Positions 31,521-40,548 are shown, numbered from the stretch's first letter. The stretch is 41,342 nt of DNA from Eubacteriales bacterium (GCA_030532025.1 JAUNLY010000002.1:1-41342); one strand, 5' to 3'. Program-made: numbers and translations. The notes: generated by a model not told the origin, from the letters alone.

Positions 31521-33227
31521 ATGGAATATTACAGTACTTTTTGTATTAAGGGCAGAGAAAAAAGCCCTTATGCTTTTGAACAACTTGTTTCCTACCTAAA
31601 AAAAACAAACGACGTCGATATTGTGGACTTTGCGGGAGAGGGTATCTGTTGCGTTTCTCTTGAAGAAGATACAGATACACCTAAAGATTCCTTTAAAATT
31701 AAGGTAGATACCGATTCCATCAAAATATGTTCCGGCAGTGTTTCGGGCTTTGTGTACGGAGTATATTCTCTTTTGGAAATGTGGGGCTACCGCTTTTTTG
31801 CGCCGGACTGCGAAAAAACACCCGATAAATTAATCAAACTGCAACCTGGCGAACACATTGAAAGGCCTTCGTTTATTGCGCGGGAGCTGTTTTGGCGCGA
31901 AGCCATGGACGGAAGCTTTGCAGTAAAGCTTAAACTCAACTCCGCAAGGTCTTCCATAGAAGAAAAAATGGGCGGTAAGCTCATGTACTATAACTTCAGC
32001 CACAGTTTTAACGACTTGGTGCCTGTTGAACGCTATTTTGATGAACACCCCGAATATTTTTCCGAAATAGACGGCAAGCGCACAAAAAATAAAACTCAGC
32101 TTTGTTTGACCAACCCTGATGTGCTGCAAATTGTTATTGACGGTGTACTAAAATGGAAAAAGGAAAATCCCGATTACAAAATATTTTCCGTTTCAATGAA
32201 CGACTGGTATAATAACTGCACCTGTGAAAATTGCCATAAAATAGATTCTCACGAGGAAAGCGGTGCGGGTACCGTTATACATTTTGTAAATAAAGTTGCA
32301 GAGGAAGTAGAAAAAACATACCCAAATATATTTATACACACCTTTGCGTACCTGTATTGCCGTAAACCGCCTAAATATCTTAAACCCCGCCACAATGTAA
32401 TAATACGCCTGTGTGGTATAGAGAACTGTTTTTCCCACCCTATAGAAGAGTGCGGGGCGCATATAAGCGCAATAGACGTGCAACAGGGCAACGCCGCTTC
32501 TTTCCGTGGAGAAAAACAGGACGAAAATTTGTTCTTGAAGGACCTTAAAGGCTGGGCTAAAATAGCAGAAAACCTTTTTATATGGGACTACACAACCAAT
32601 TATGCAAATTATCTGCAACCTTTCCCAAATATTAATGTATTACAGAAAAACATTAAAACCTACAAGCAATTTAATGTAAAGGGCGTGTTCGCACAAGGCA
32701 ATTTTGCTTTTGGACACGCAAGCGCCTTAGCGCAGCTTAAGATATATATTTTAGCAAAACTGTTGTGGAATGCAGACGAAAACGTTGAAACGCTTATACA
32801 TGAATTTTGTGAAAGCTATTATGGTAAAGCAGGCGCCACGATGGAAGAATACGCAAAGCTGTTTTTAGATGCGGGTGAACACCACGCCGGCATTTACGAC
32901 AGCCCTGCTGCCCCATATTTAAGCAACGAACTGCTTTTTAAAGCTGACGAGCTTCTTAAATCCGCCTTTAGAAAAGAAACGGAAAACCCCTATTTAGAAA
33001 GGCTTCAAAGGGAACACTTAAGCATACGCTATGTGCTTTTAGCGCGCGAAAACCTAAGTAATCCCGATAGAGAAAAACGCATAGATTTATTTGCACAGGA
33101 CGCAAGACGCCTTGGCATAAGCGAACTTTTTGAACGCAAAGACTTTGATTCTTCAATAAAGTTTTTAAAAGAAACTCCGCTTAACTCAAACCGCAAAGGA
33201 GTGCTTTCTATAAGCTATCCGCTTTAA
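31521..33227 (+). CDS. DUF4838-containing putative glycoside hydrolase
   Basis: A 568-aa cytoplasmic protein (no signal peptide). Residues about 60-120 resemble the N-terminal domain found in alpha-glucuronidase-like and GH20-type enzymes (SGFVYGVYSLLEMWGYRFFA, 73-92). The central part (about 155-330) has the DUF4838 pattern: HPEYFSEIDGKR, LCLTNPDVLQIVIDGV, SVSMNDWYNNCTCENC with a CxCxxC cysteine cluster. These proteins are predicted carbohydrate-active enzymes with a TIM-barrel; the substrate is unknown. GGGAGGAG precedes the ATG. It heads an operon with an aldehyde dehydrogenase and an amidohydrolase, suggesting breakdown of an unusual amide- or amino-sugar-containing compound. Confidence 0.8.
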   Translation: MEYYSTFCIKGREKSPYAFEQLVSYLKKTNDVDIVDFAGEGICCVSLEEDTDTPKDSFKIKVDTDSIKICSGSVSGFVYGVYSLLEMWGYRFFAPDCEKTPDKLIKLQPGEHIERPSFIARELFWREAMDGSFAVKLKLNSARSSIEEKMGGKLMYYNFSHSFNDLVPVERYFDEHPEYFSEIDGKRTKNKTQLCLTNPDVLQIVIDGVLKWKKENPDYKIFSVSMNDWYNNCTCENCHKIDSHEESGAGTVIHFVNKVAEEVEKTYPNIFIHTFAYLYCRKPPKYLKPRHNVIIRLCGIENCFSHPIEECGAHISAIDVQQGNAASFRGEKQDENLFLKDLKGWAKIAENLFIWDYTTNYANYLQPFPNINVLQKNIKTYKQFNVKGVFAQGNFAFGHASALAQLKIYILAKLLWNADENVETLIHEFCESYYGKAGATMEEYAKLFLDAGEHHAGIYDSPAAPYLSNELLFKADELLKSAFRKETENPYLERLQREHLSIRYVLLARENLSNPDREKRIDLFAQDARRLGISELFERKDFDSSIKFLKETPLNSNRKGVLSISYPL

Positions 33228-33239
33228 AAGGAGAAATAA

Positions 33240-34610
33240 ATGGAACTACAAGAAATTATAAAATCTCAGAATGAATTTTTTGAAACCGGTGCGACAAGAA
33301 ACCCCGCAATACGCATAGCGGCCTTAAAAAAGCTTTATGACAATATAGTAAAAAACGAAAGCGACATACGCAAAGCGCTCTATGAAGACCTTAACAAAGA
33401 TGCGCTCGAAAGCATGACTATGGAAATCGGCATTACATTATCCGAAATTAGTTACATGCTTAAAAATATAAATAAGCTATCAAAGCCAAAGCGCCGCATG
33501 TCGCCCCTTTCGCACATGCCTTCGCACCTTATGGAATACTGCGACCCCTATGGTACTGTGCTTATAATAGCACCGTGGAATTTTCCATTCCTATTAAGCA
33601 TTACACCTCTGATAGACGCCATAGCTGCAGGCAACACCTGTATTATAAAGCCAAGCGCTAAGGCACCTGCAACCAAGGCTATAATAAAAAAGCTGCTCGA
33701 TAGCAGTTTCCCCGAAAACTATGTATACACGGTGGAGGGCGGACGGGAGCAAAACGCAAATTTGCTTGATTTTAAATACGACTATATATTTTTTACCGGA
33801 TCAAAAAGCTTTGGGCGGGAGATTATGAAAAAAGCATCCGAACATTTATGCCCTATAACGCTTGAGCTTGGCGGTAAAAGCCCCTGTATAGTTGATAAGA
33901 GCTGCAATTTAGAAATAACGGCAAAAAGAACCGTTTTTGGCAAGCTTACAAACGCAGGCCAAGTATGCGTCGCACCGGATTATTTTTTGGTACATGAAGA
34001 TATAGTACAGGATTTTATAAAGACCTTTATAGAACGCACGGAGGAAATATATACAAAAGACCCCATAAACTGCCCCTATTACCCTAAAATAATAACCGAA
34101 AAGGATTTTAACCAAGTTTTAGGCCGCATAGACAAAGAAAAAACAATATACGGCGGGAAATTTAACAGGGAAAATCTTAAAATAGAGCCTACCATAATTT
34201 ACCCTGCAACGCTTGCCGATAAATGTATGCAGGAAGAAAACTTCGGCCCCATAGTGCCTATAATACCCTTTAGCAGCTATCAGGATACGCTTAAAATAAT
34301 AAATGCACACCCTGAGCCCTTGGCGCTTTATGTTTTCGCGGAGGACAAAAATGTTGTACAATATTATATGCAGCGTGTGCGTTTTGGCGGCGGCTGCATA
34401 AACGATACGCTCATGCACGTAGGCACCCACAAAATAGGCTTCGGCGGTGTAGGGCAAAGCGGCATGGGGCTGTATCATGGCAAATACGGTTTTGACACAT
34501 TTACGCACCGCAAAGGCGTGGTGGTAAGTTCCACCCGCTTTGACATACCTGTGCGCTATGTGCCCAATACAAAAAATAAAATGCGCATAATAAAAAGGCT
34601 TATGCGCTGA
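33240..34610 (+). CDS. Aldehyde dehydrogenase, class 3-like
   Basis: A 456-aa NAD(P)-dependent aldehyde dehydrogenase of the short ALDH3 type (YwdH-like). Seen: IAPWNFPFLLSITPLIDAIA (about 110-129, cofactor site), FTGSKSFGREIM, the general-base glutamate in LELGGKSPCIVD and the catalytic cysteine of NAGQVCVAPDY at about residue 243. The C-terminal end KNKMRIIKRLMR is basic. AAGGAG is 5 nt before the ATG and the gene follows DUF4838 by 12 nt. It probably oxidises an aldehyde generated by the pathway of this operon. Confidence 0.92.
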   Translation: MELQEIIKSQNEFFETGATRNPAIRIAALKKLYDNIVKNESDIRKALYEDLNKDALESMTMEIGITLSEISYMLKNINKLSKPKRRMSPLSHMPSHLMEYCDPYGTVLIIAPWNFPFLLSITPLIDAIAAGNTCIIKPSAKAPATKAIIKKLLDSSFPENYVYTVEGGREQNANLLDFKYDYIFFTGSKSFGREIMKKASEHLCPITLELGGKSPCIVDKSCNLEITAKRTVFGKLTNAGQVCVAPDYFLVHEDIVQDFIKTFIERTEEIYTKDPINCPYYPKIITEKDFNQVLGRIDKEKTIYGGKFNRENLKIEPTIIYPATLADKCMQEENFGPIVPIIPFSSYQDTLKIINAHPEPLALYVFAEDKNVVQYYMQRVRFGGGCINDTLMHVGTHKIGFGGVGQSGMGLYHGKYGFDTFTHRKGVVVSSTRFDIPVRYVPNTKNKMRIIKRLMR

Positions 34611-34621
34611 CAGGAGGAATT

Positions 34622-35773
34622 ATGTTAGCAATCACAAACGGTAAAATCTACACTATGGCGGGCGATATAATCGAAAACGGCACCGTACTTATTGAGGACG
34701 GCAAAATTTCAGCCGTGGGTAAGGATATACAAATACCCGAAAACGCCCGTGTTATAGACGCAAAGGGTCTGCCGGTAACGCCCGGCCTTATAGACGGCCA
34801 CAGCCATATAGGCATAGGCGAAGAAGGCATAGGCTTTGAAGGCAGAGATTATAACGAAGTTACAGACCCCACAACCCCCCATTTGCGTGCAATAGACGGC
34901 ATATATCCCTTTGACGAAGGGCTTAAGCAGGCATACCAAGGCGGTGTTACGACAGTTGTAACAGGCCCCGGTTCCGCAAACTCCGTTGGCGGCACTTTTG
35001 CAGCCATTAAAACTTACGGCCGCCGTGTAGAAGATATGATAGTAAAAGACCCCTGCGCCATGAAGATAGCCTTCGGCGAAAACGTTAAGCGCGTATATAA
35101 GGACCGTGGCCCCATGACACGCATGGGCAATATGGCAAAGCTTCGCGAATTGCTATACAAAACAAAAGAATACCTTAATAAAAAATCCACAGCTGATTCT
35201 GACAAGCAACCCCCATACGATATGAAGCTTGAAGCCATGATACCTGTTTTGAAAAAAGAAATACCTTTAAAGGCACACGCCCACCGCACGGACGATATAT
35301 TTACTTCAATACGCCTTGCTAAAGAGTTTGATGTTAATTTAACATTGGACCACTGCACGGAAGGCCACTTAATTGCAGATATTTTAGGCAAGGAAGGCTA
35401 CCCCGCATTTGTCGGCCCCAACATGAGCAACGCTTCAAAATACGAGCTTCGCAACCGCAGCTACGAAACCGCAGCAGCGCTTTCAAACGCAGGCGTAAAG
35501 GTAGCTATAATTACAGACCACTCGGTAATACCGGAACCGCTTCTACCTGTATGCGCCGGCATGGCGGTTAAGGCCGGTATGGACGAGTACGAGGCTTTAA
35601 AGTCCATCACCATAAACCCAGCAGAAATATGCGGTATAGCAGACCGTGTCGGCAGCCTTGAAAAAGGCAAGGACGCAGACCTTGTTATATGGAGCAAAAA
35701 CCCCATACGCAACATAGACGCATATGTAGAGCTGTGCGTGCTTAACGGCGAAGTTGTGTTTGAGAGGGAATAA
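34622..35773 (+). CDS. Metal-dependent amidohydrolase (imidazolonepropionase-like)
   Basis: A 383-aa amidohydrolase-superfamily protein (COG1228-like). The small composite domain MLAITNGKIYTMAGD...ILEDGKISAVG-type start is followed by the first metal ligands in GLIDGHSHIGIG (about 56-67), further His in KAHAHRTDDI and LDHCTEGH, and the catalytic Asp in IITDHSVIPE. The C terminus returns to the beta-sandwich (GSLEKGKDADLVIWSKNPI). Substrate unknown: such enzymes cleave cyclic amides, peptides or N-acyl groups. AGGAGG precedes the ATG, 11 nt after the aldehyde dehydrogenase. Last gene of the operon. Confidence 0.9.
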   Translation: MLAITNGKIYTMAGDIIENGTVLIEDGKISAVGKDIQIPENARVIDAKGLPVTPGLIDGHSHIGIGEEGIGFEGRDYNEVTDPTTPHLRAIDGIYPFDEGLKQAYQGGVTTVVTGPGSANSVGGTFAAIKTYGRRVEDMIVKDPCAMKIAFGENVKRVYKDRGPMTRMGNMAKLRELLYKTKEYLNKKSTADSDKQPPYDMKLEAMIPVLKKEIPLKAHAHRTDDIFTSIRLAKEFDVNLTLDHCTEGHLIADILGKEGYPAFVGPNMSNASKYELRNRSYETAAALSNAGVKVAIITDHSVIPEPLLPVCAGMAVKAGMDEYEALKSITINPAEICGIADRVGSLEKGKDADLVIWSKNPIRNIDAYVELCVLNGEVVFERE

Positions 35774-35806
35774 TACCACCCCCAAACCTTAATGCTTTGA
35801 TAAACT
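35774..35806. repeat. Short intergenic repeat after the amidohydrolase stop
   Basis: ATACCACCCCCAAACCTTAA and TGCTTTGATAAAC; the core CCCAAACCTTAATRCTTTGA is shared with 6206-6224 apart from one base (R). As at 25391, it lies immediately after a stop codon. Confidence 0.55.
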
Positions 35807-35918
35807 TGTCTTTTCCCATTTTTGTTGCGCATTCTTCGTTCAGCACTACAAAAAAATCTGGCGTAACTCTTTGCATTAACGGTTTGGAACAGTGTAAAAA
35901 ACAATAAAAACAACTAAA

Positions 35919-35952
35919 GGCACTGTTCACTTGAGCAGTGCCTAAATTTTTA
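35919..35952. terminator. Bidirectional terminator between convergent operons
   Basis: GGCACTGTTCA (35919-35929) pairs with TGAGCAGTGCC (35932-35942); T-rich sequence follows on both strands (TTTTTA on plus, TTTAGTTGTTTTT on minus). It serves the amidohydrolase operon and the leftward telA operon. Confidence 0.85.
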
Positions 35953-36030
35953 TAAAAAACTCTATTTTACAGCAATATCGCTTTATATTTATATTAATTA
36001 AAGATATTAAGTGCTAAACCGGCGCTGAGA

Positions 36031-37086
36031 CTAATCTTCTTTCAAAGGCTTTAGCAACTCCCTGTGGGTGCTGTCTTTAATTGGGCCATTTAGTTGGGAT
36101 ATTTGCATAGAGAGTTTGGAGAGTTCTTTTTCTGCGTCCAAGCGTTGCTGTTCTCCCGCCTGCTGTATTGCCTGTGCCTTTAATACGGTTTGCTTTAGCT
36201 CCTCGTTGGCACGCTCTATGGCCTGTGCTTCTGCGCCGCCTTGTTTTTTTATGTCAGAAAGGCGTTGTGCCGCCTGTTTAATATCCTGCGAGAGCTTTTT
36301 TGTTTCCTCTATGGATTTTTGCCCCGCAAGGCGAGTACGGTTTAGAACGGCATTCTGCTTGTCAAGCCCCGCCGCAAGCGCCACTTGGTTACGCCAAAGC
36401 GGTACGGTTTGGTATATAATCATCTGCAGTCTTTCGCCTATACGGCGGTTGTTTTCCTGCAAAAGCGCTATCTGTGGAGCGGTCTGCAAAGCTATTGTGC
36501 GGGATAGTTTTAAATCGTGCAGGCGTTTTTCAAAGCTGCGTATACCCGCCTCTAAATTTGAAAGGCGGCTGTCTTCTATAATATTGCCTGTTTTTTGCGT
36601 TACAGCTAATTTTGCCTGAGCTTCTGCAAGAGCCTTTTCGCCCGCTTCTATATATATTTCAAGCATTTTAAGGCGGAGCAAGTTTTCCTTGTACATTTCT
36701 TCCATTATTACATTATCTTTTAAAAGGCCTAAGCGCATTATGTCCATCTCTGATGCTAAAGAATCTATAGCAAGGTCGGCATCTTCAAAGCGTTTCAGAT
36801 AACGCTCCCTACCGCCAAAAAGCCCCGCAAAAAAGCCCTTTGGTTCTTCAAAAGCGCTTATTTCTTCTATAAGGTGTAAAAGTTCGTCTATTAGCTTGGC
36901 ACTTTCGTTAAGTGAAGTGTTTGACTCCATGCGACGAAGGAGCCTATCCGAAAGGTCTGACAGTCTTCTCTGCACACCCGCCCCAAACTGCACAGATGTC
37001 TGCACACGGCTTAGGTCAAGGCTCTTTGCTATTTCCTCTATCTGCTGCTGTTCTTCCGTGGTAAATGCGCGTTTGTTTTCTTCCAT
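36031..37086 (-). CDS. telA: TelA-family (toxic anion resistance) protein
   Basis: A 351-aa, almost wholly helical protein of the TelA/YaaN/YceH family, named for tellurite resistance although its biochemical function is unknown. Seen: an N-terminal helical part (about 1-80), FFAGLFGGRERYLKRFE (about 85-101) and long coiled-coil helices containing IYQTVPLWRNQVALAAGLDK (the most conserved TelA block, about 223-242) and Ala/Gln-rich tails. No membrane helix; presumably cytoplasmic, peripheral to the membrane. It starts 1 nt after the stop of the binding protein gene and ends the four-gene operon with xpaC, matching the xpaC-yaaN pairing of Bacillus. Confidence 0.9.
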   Translation of the reverse strand: MEENKRAFTTEEQQQIEEIAKSLDLSRVQTSVQFGAGVQRRLSDLSDRLLRRMESNTSLNESAKLIDELLHLIEEISAFEEPKGFFAGLFGGRERYLKRFEDADLAIDSLASEMDIMRLGLLKDNVIMEEMYKENLLRLKMLEIYIEAGEKALAEAQAKLAVTQKTGNIIEDSRLSNLEAGIRSFEKRLHDLKLSRTIALQTAPQIALLQENNRRIGERLQMIIYQTVPLWRNQVALAAGLDKQNAVLNRTRLAGQKSIEETKKLSQDIKQAAQRLSDIKKQGGAEAQAIERANEELKQTVLKAQAIQQAGEQQRLDAEKELSKLSMQISQLNGPIKDSTHRELLKPLKED

Positions 37087-37087
37087 A

Positions 37088-38146
37088 CTACTCCAATGCG
37101 TTTATTATATTTAGCATAACATTTGACGAGGGCATTTGGATAATGTCCTTTATGACGGGTGCCACACCATAAACCGGCAAGCTATCGGTGTTGGCACGGG
37201 CGGTATTTACCCCCGTCCTAAAGCCGTGCTTTTCCCATGCTATTTGCTGTATTTCCTCGTCCATCATGGCGGGGATTACACGGCGACCATTGTCTGTAAG
37301 CGCTATAAACACATGGCTTGACCACACGGTAGGCACCGGATAAATCATAACTACGTCGTCTTTAATCTGATTATAGTCTTGCGGGTTGGTGTTTGCAAAC
37401 TCTATAAGCTGGCTTTCGTAGCCCGCTACCAAGGGGCGCGCGCCCACGCCAAGCTTTAAAAACTGGCTGAAAAGGTCGGAGGAACTGCTCTCCGTAAACC
37501 CAAGCCTACTCGTTATTGCTTTAAGCTTAGGTATAACAGATTGCATGTTTTGTTCGGTTACGACGCTACCGCCCGCCAACATGTTAGCCAAAAGCCCCGA
37601 AAACATATTGCCGGAGTTTGACTTTGATGGGTTTGTCGTGTGCACTACAACGGTATCGTACAAATCGACACCTATATCACGCCATTTGGTGCTGTTTTCA
37701 AGCACGGGGAGAAACTTTGCCATATCCATATAATATATGCCGTTATCTTGCTTAACATAGCCGGAATTTATAAGGCTGTCCGCAACCGCTTTACGGCTAT
37801 ATATAACTATGGGGGTGTTGAATATAATTTCGTTTTGCTTAGGCTTGCCGTAAGTTTTTTCGTATAAATCCAAAGCTGTTTGGCTGGACGGCCACAGGTA
37901 GTCTTGCTCCGTATGGTTCGCCCTTATCATATCATAGGAGCCGGCCTTTTGGTAGTCAAAATCCATGGCGTATTTTTTGTTCAGTATTTTCTTTACCTGC
38001 TCGTCTTCGATAAGGCCTATTTTTTCGCCACCTATATATCCCTTTATCTGCACATGGGGAGCTTGGTTGTTTTTAAAAACGCCGTATACGCCAGAAGCAA
38101 CTATGACAAGCAAAAGCAATATAAGCCCTTTATGTTTTGATTTCAT
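37088..38146 (-). CDS. Membrane-anchored solute-binding-protein-like component
   Basis: A 352-aa protein with a single N-terminal membrane anchor (about 6-24, GLILLLLVIVASGVYGVF), no lipobox, and a large outer domain resembling a type 2 periplasmic-binding fold. It is paralogous to the binding part of the VWA protein in this operon: LWPSSQTALDLYEK and FNTPIVIYSRKAVADSL mirror VWPASSMW and STTPVVFGIRKSLAEKL there. No transporter permease is nearby, so a sensor or adaptor role is more likely than uptake. The start at 38146 follows GGAGGG; a longer reading to 38179 overlaps xpaC. Translationally coupled to xpaC (4-nt gap) and to telA (1-nt gap). Confidence 0.82.
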   Translation of the reverse strand: MKSKHKGLILLLLVIVASGVYGVFKNNQAPHVQIKGYIGGEKIGLIEDEQVKKILNKKYAMDFDYQKAGSYDMIRANHTEQDYLWPSSQTALDLYEKTYGKPKQNEIIFNTPIVIYSRKAVADSLINSGYVKQDNGIYYMDMAKFLPVLENSTKWRDIGVDLYDTVVVHTTNPSKSNSGNMFSGLLANMLAGGSVVTEQNMQSVIPKLKAITSRLGFTESSSSDLFSQFLKLGVGARPLVAGYESQLIEFANTNPQDYNQIKDDVVMIYPVPTVWSSHVFIALTDNGRRVIPAMMDEEIQQIAWEKHGFRTGVNTARANTDSLPVYGVAPVIKDIIQMPSSNVMLNIINALE

Positions 38147-38150
38147 AGTT

Positions 38151-38753
38151 TTAGCCCTCCAAATGCAGCGTTTCTTCAAGCGTTTTTATGTCCGCCTCCA
38201 CGTCCAACACTTCGTTTTGAACAAGCCTTCCAAACTGCTTTGTAAAGGCTTCGTACAAAATATCCATCGCGCGGGAGGTTTCTTTTGACAATCTATCTAT
38301 TTGTTCACCCGTGGGGCTGCCTATCTCTATCTTTCTGTATTTTTTAAGTATATTTGCACCCGTGTCAAGGTAATATGTAAAAAAGCGCCTCGCCTGCGGT
38401 ATCCTGTCAGGATTATTGTTTAAAAACGCAAGTATGCGACTGCCCAATTCGTGCAAGTTCTCCGCCTTTTGTTTTATTTCTATACTGTTTAATGTTTGAG
38501 AGCAATTATATATTGCCTGCATATCCTCGTTCGCTTCAACCATCATGCGGTGCATATTTTCGCCGCCCTTTAGGTTTTCCACATTTACCTTGCCTATTTT
38601 AAGAGCAGGTTTAAGCAAAAGATACACCGCAAAGTACAGCACGACGGCGATTACGCCCGCTACTATAGGGTTCCAGACCAACATGTTTTTTAACACAAAA
38701 TATACCGCTAAAGACACAACTGCCGAAACGCCGGTGCGCAAATTTTCTTTCAT
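38151..38753 (-). CDS. xpaC: XpaC-like membrane protein
   Basis: A 200-aa protein with two N-terminal membrane helices (about 7-24 and 30-48) and a cytoplasmic helical domain, matching the XpaC family (named after a Bacillus locus affecting hydrolysis of a phosphatase substrate; real role unknown). XpaC and TelA proteins are repeatedly linked in stress-response (Ter-like) gene contexts, which the neighbour telA supports. AAGGGGG precedes the ATG. With both tails inside, it is the likely link between the two outer binding domains of this operon and cytoplasmic TelA; that wiring is inference. Confidence 0.85.
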   Translation of the reverse strand: MKENLRTGVSAVVSLAVYFVLKNMLVWNPIVAGVIAVVLYFAVYLLLKPALKIGKVNVENLKGGENMHRMMVEANEDMQAIYNCSQTLNSIEIKQKAENLHELGSRILAFLNNNPDRIPQARRFFTYYLDTGANILKKYRKIEIGSPTGEQIDRLSKETSRAMDILYEAFTKQFGRLVQNEVLDVEADIKTLEETLHLEG

Positions 38754-38776
38754 TGTTTTCCCCCTTTTAATAAAAA

Positions 38777-40462
38777 TCAGTTATAACCCTTTGCCTTTCG
38801 GAAAGCCTCTATTAAATCTCTGCTGCCGTCAAACACCCTTGCGTGTGTAAGCTCCGCTATAAGCCCAAGCTCCTCTTTGTCGGCCTTGCCGAAAGATATA
38901 CAAAACACCGGTATATCCTGACCGTTTTTTTGGTAATAGCTTTCAAAATCCTTGTAATCCTTTTCGCCGTTGGCCTTGCCATCTGTCATAAGTATTACAG
39001 CGGGGTTGTAGCGGCTTAAATTAACATCGCTCATATGGGAAAAAGCCTTTTCAAGCCCCTCGTACATGGCGGTACCGCCGAATGCATCATGTTCTTTTAT
39101 GGCGGAGTAAAGGTTTTCTATATCTACATTGCCCTTTGCAGTTTCTATGTTTTTTATAGACGTGCCAAACAGTATAACCGTGTTTATTTCGTCCGACGAA
39201 GCCTGCAAGAGGTTTTTTGCAGCCCTATCCTGTAAAAGTATTTCTTCCATCGCCATACGCAATTCTTCTATGGGTCTTCCGTCCATGGAGCCGGAATAAT
39301 CAAGCACATATACGGTATAAGAGGGCTTTCTAAAATTTGTCTGGTAGAGGTTTAGAGCCTTTATTATAGTACCCGCCTCAGGCATTCTTATGGGCGTTAT
39401 TATAAGCTCCGTATCCGCTCCCCAATCTTTATTCCATACCTGTTTATGCTCCTGCGCTATTCCTATATAGCCTGTACGTCTGCCGTAAGCTTGTATCTCT
39501 TTTTGGACATCATGGGACATTATAAATTCTTTGAGCTTTAAAAACAGCTCTTCTTTTTGTTTATCCCCTTGGTTTACATAGCCCAATGGAGCGTCAGATA
39601 TTGACAAGCCGTCGTAAGGGTACACTATGTATAAAGGCTCTCTGCCCTGCTTTATAAGCTCTTTATTAGTTGTCAATATCAAGGATTCGTAGTTTACCAT
39701 GGCATCAAAATTCCCGTTTAAGAACAGGGTTTTAAGCCATTCGGAAGAACCCGATGAACGGTCCACACCCAAAAGCAACGCCCTTATATCCTCCGCAAGC
39801 TTTGGTGATTTAAGCATATCTTCCGTAATCATATCGGGTGAATCTAAAAGCGCATAGAGGAAACCCATATACGCAGAACAGCCGGAGTTTGATTGCGTTG
39901 CGCTAGTCATGCAGAATTTAAGCTCCCCTGACTGTATTTTTTTAAGTATGTCGCGCACGGAAACTTGACCCTCTGTAAAACCCAGTTTTTCTGCGAGCGA
40001 TTTTCTTATGCCAAACACAACCGGTGTCGTAGAAACGGATTCTGCATATTTTACCTTGTGGTTTTTATCCCCCATTGTAATCCACATGCTTGACGCCGGC
40101 CAAACGGCATCGTAGGGAACATGGTCTAACATAAGGCTCCTTGCTATATCTATACTGCCTTGGTATACCATGTTGAGCGAGACCTTGTTTTCTTTTGCAA
40201 AACGCTCAAGTATAGGCTCCAGCTCTTTGTTTTCGGAACCCGATACAATGGTAAGCTCGTTTTTCCAACGAGGGTCGCTTAGCTTGTATTCGCTTGCGCT
40301 TTGCGGCAGCTTAAGTGTTTCTTTAATACTTTCTTTAGTTTTATCTTTACTAAACAATCCCACTATAAGAAATGCTATTATTATGACCAACAGGTTTAAA
40401 ATGCAACCGAGCTTCCTTTTACCCGCCCTTTTGCCAGATTTTTGCATATTATTTCCGCTCAT
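38777..40462 (-). CDS. Membrane-anchored fusion of a solute-binding domain and a VWA domain
   Basis: A 561-aa protein. Order: short basic cytoplasmic N terminus, one membrane helix (about 18-38), an outer binding-protein-like domain (about 60-355, with VWPASSMW and NSGCSAYMGFLYALL), then a von Willebrand A domain (about 383-555) with an intact MIDAS: DYSGSMDG, GGTAMYEG and LMTDGKANG. VWA domains bind protein partners through the metal. The start at 40462 follows GGGGGAGGA; a GTG at 40477 is less likely. The binding domain is paralogous to the protein at 37088. First gene of the VWA-xpaC-binding protein-telA operon; it resembles bacterial VWA/extracellular-binding fusions of unknown function. 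Confidence 0.85.
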   Translation of the reverse strand: MSGNNMQKSGKRAGKRKLGCILNLLVIIIAFLIVGLFSKDKTKESIKETLKLPQSASEYKLSDPRWKNELTIVSGSENKELEPILERFAKENKVSLNMVYQGSIDIARSLMLDHVPYDAVWPASSMWITMGDKNHKVKYAESVSTTPVVFGIRKSLAEKLGFTEGQVSVRDILKKIQSGELKFCMTSATQSNSGCSAYMGFLYALLDSPDMITEDMLKSPKLAEDIRALLLGVDRSSGSSEWLKTLFLNGNFDAMVNYESLILTTNKELIKQGREPLYIVYPYDGLSISDAPLGYVNQGDKQKEELFLKLKEFIMSHDVQKEIQAYGRRTGYIGIAQEHKQVWNKDWGADTELIITPIRMPEAGTIIKALNLYQTNFRKPSYTVYVLDYSGSMDGRPIEELRMAMEEILLQDRAAKNLLQASSDEINTVILFGTSIKNIETAKGNVDIENLYSAIKEHDAFGGTAMYEGLEKAFSHMSDVNLSRYNPAVILMTDGKANGEKDYKDFESYYQKNGQDIPVFCISFGKADKEELGLIAELTHARVFDGSRDLIEAFRKAKGYN

Positions 40463-40519
40463 TGCGTCCTCCCCCACAATATTTACCTAATACCATTTTA
40501 CGCGCCCCGTAAGCAAGCT

Positions 40520-40548
40520 ATGTTAAATCGCGGTAAAATCTATGTAAA
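40520..40548 (-). promoter_or_regulatory. Promoter of the VWA-xpaC-telA operon
   Basis: On the minus strand TTTACA (40548-40543), 17 bp, TAACAT (40525-40520). Moderate match; it gives a leader of about 50 nt. It is divergent from the oxidoreductase gene. Confidence 0.55.
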
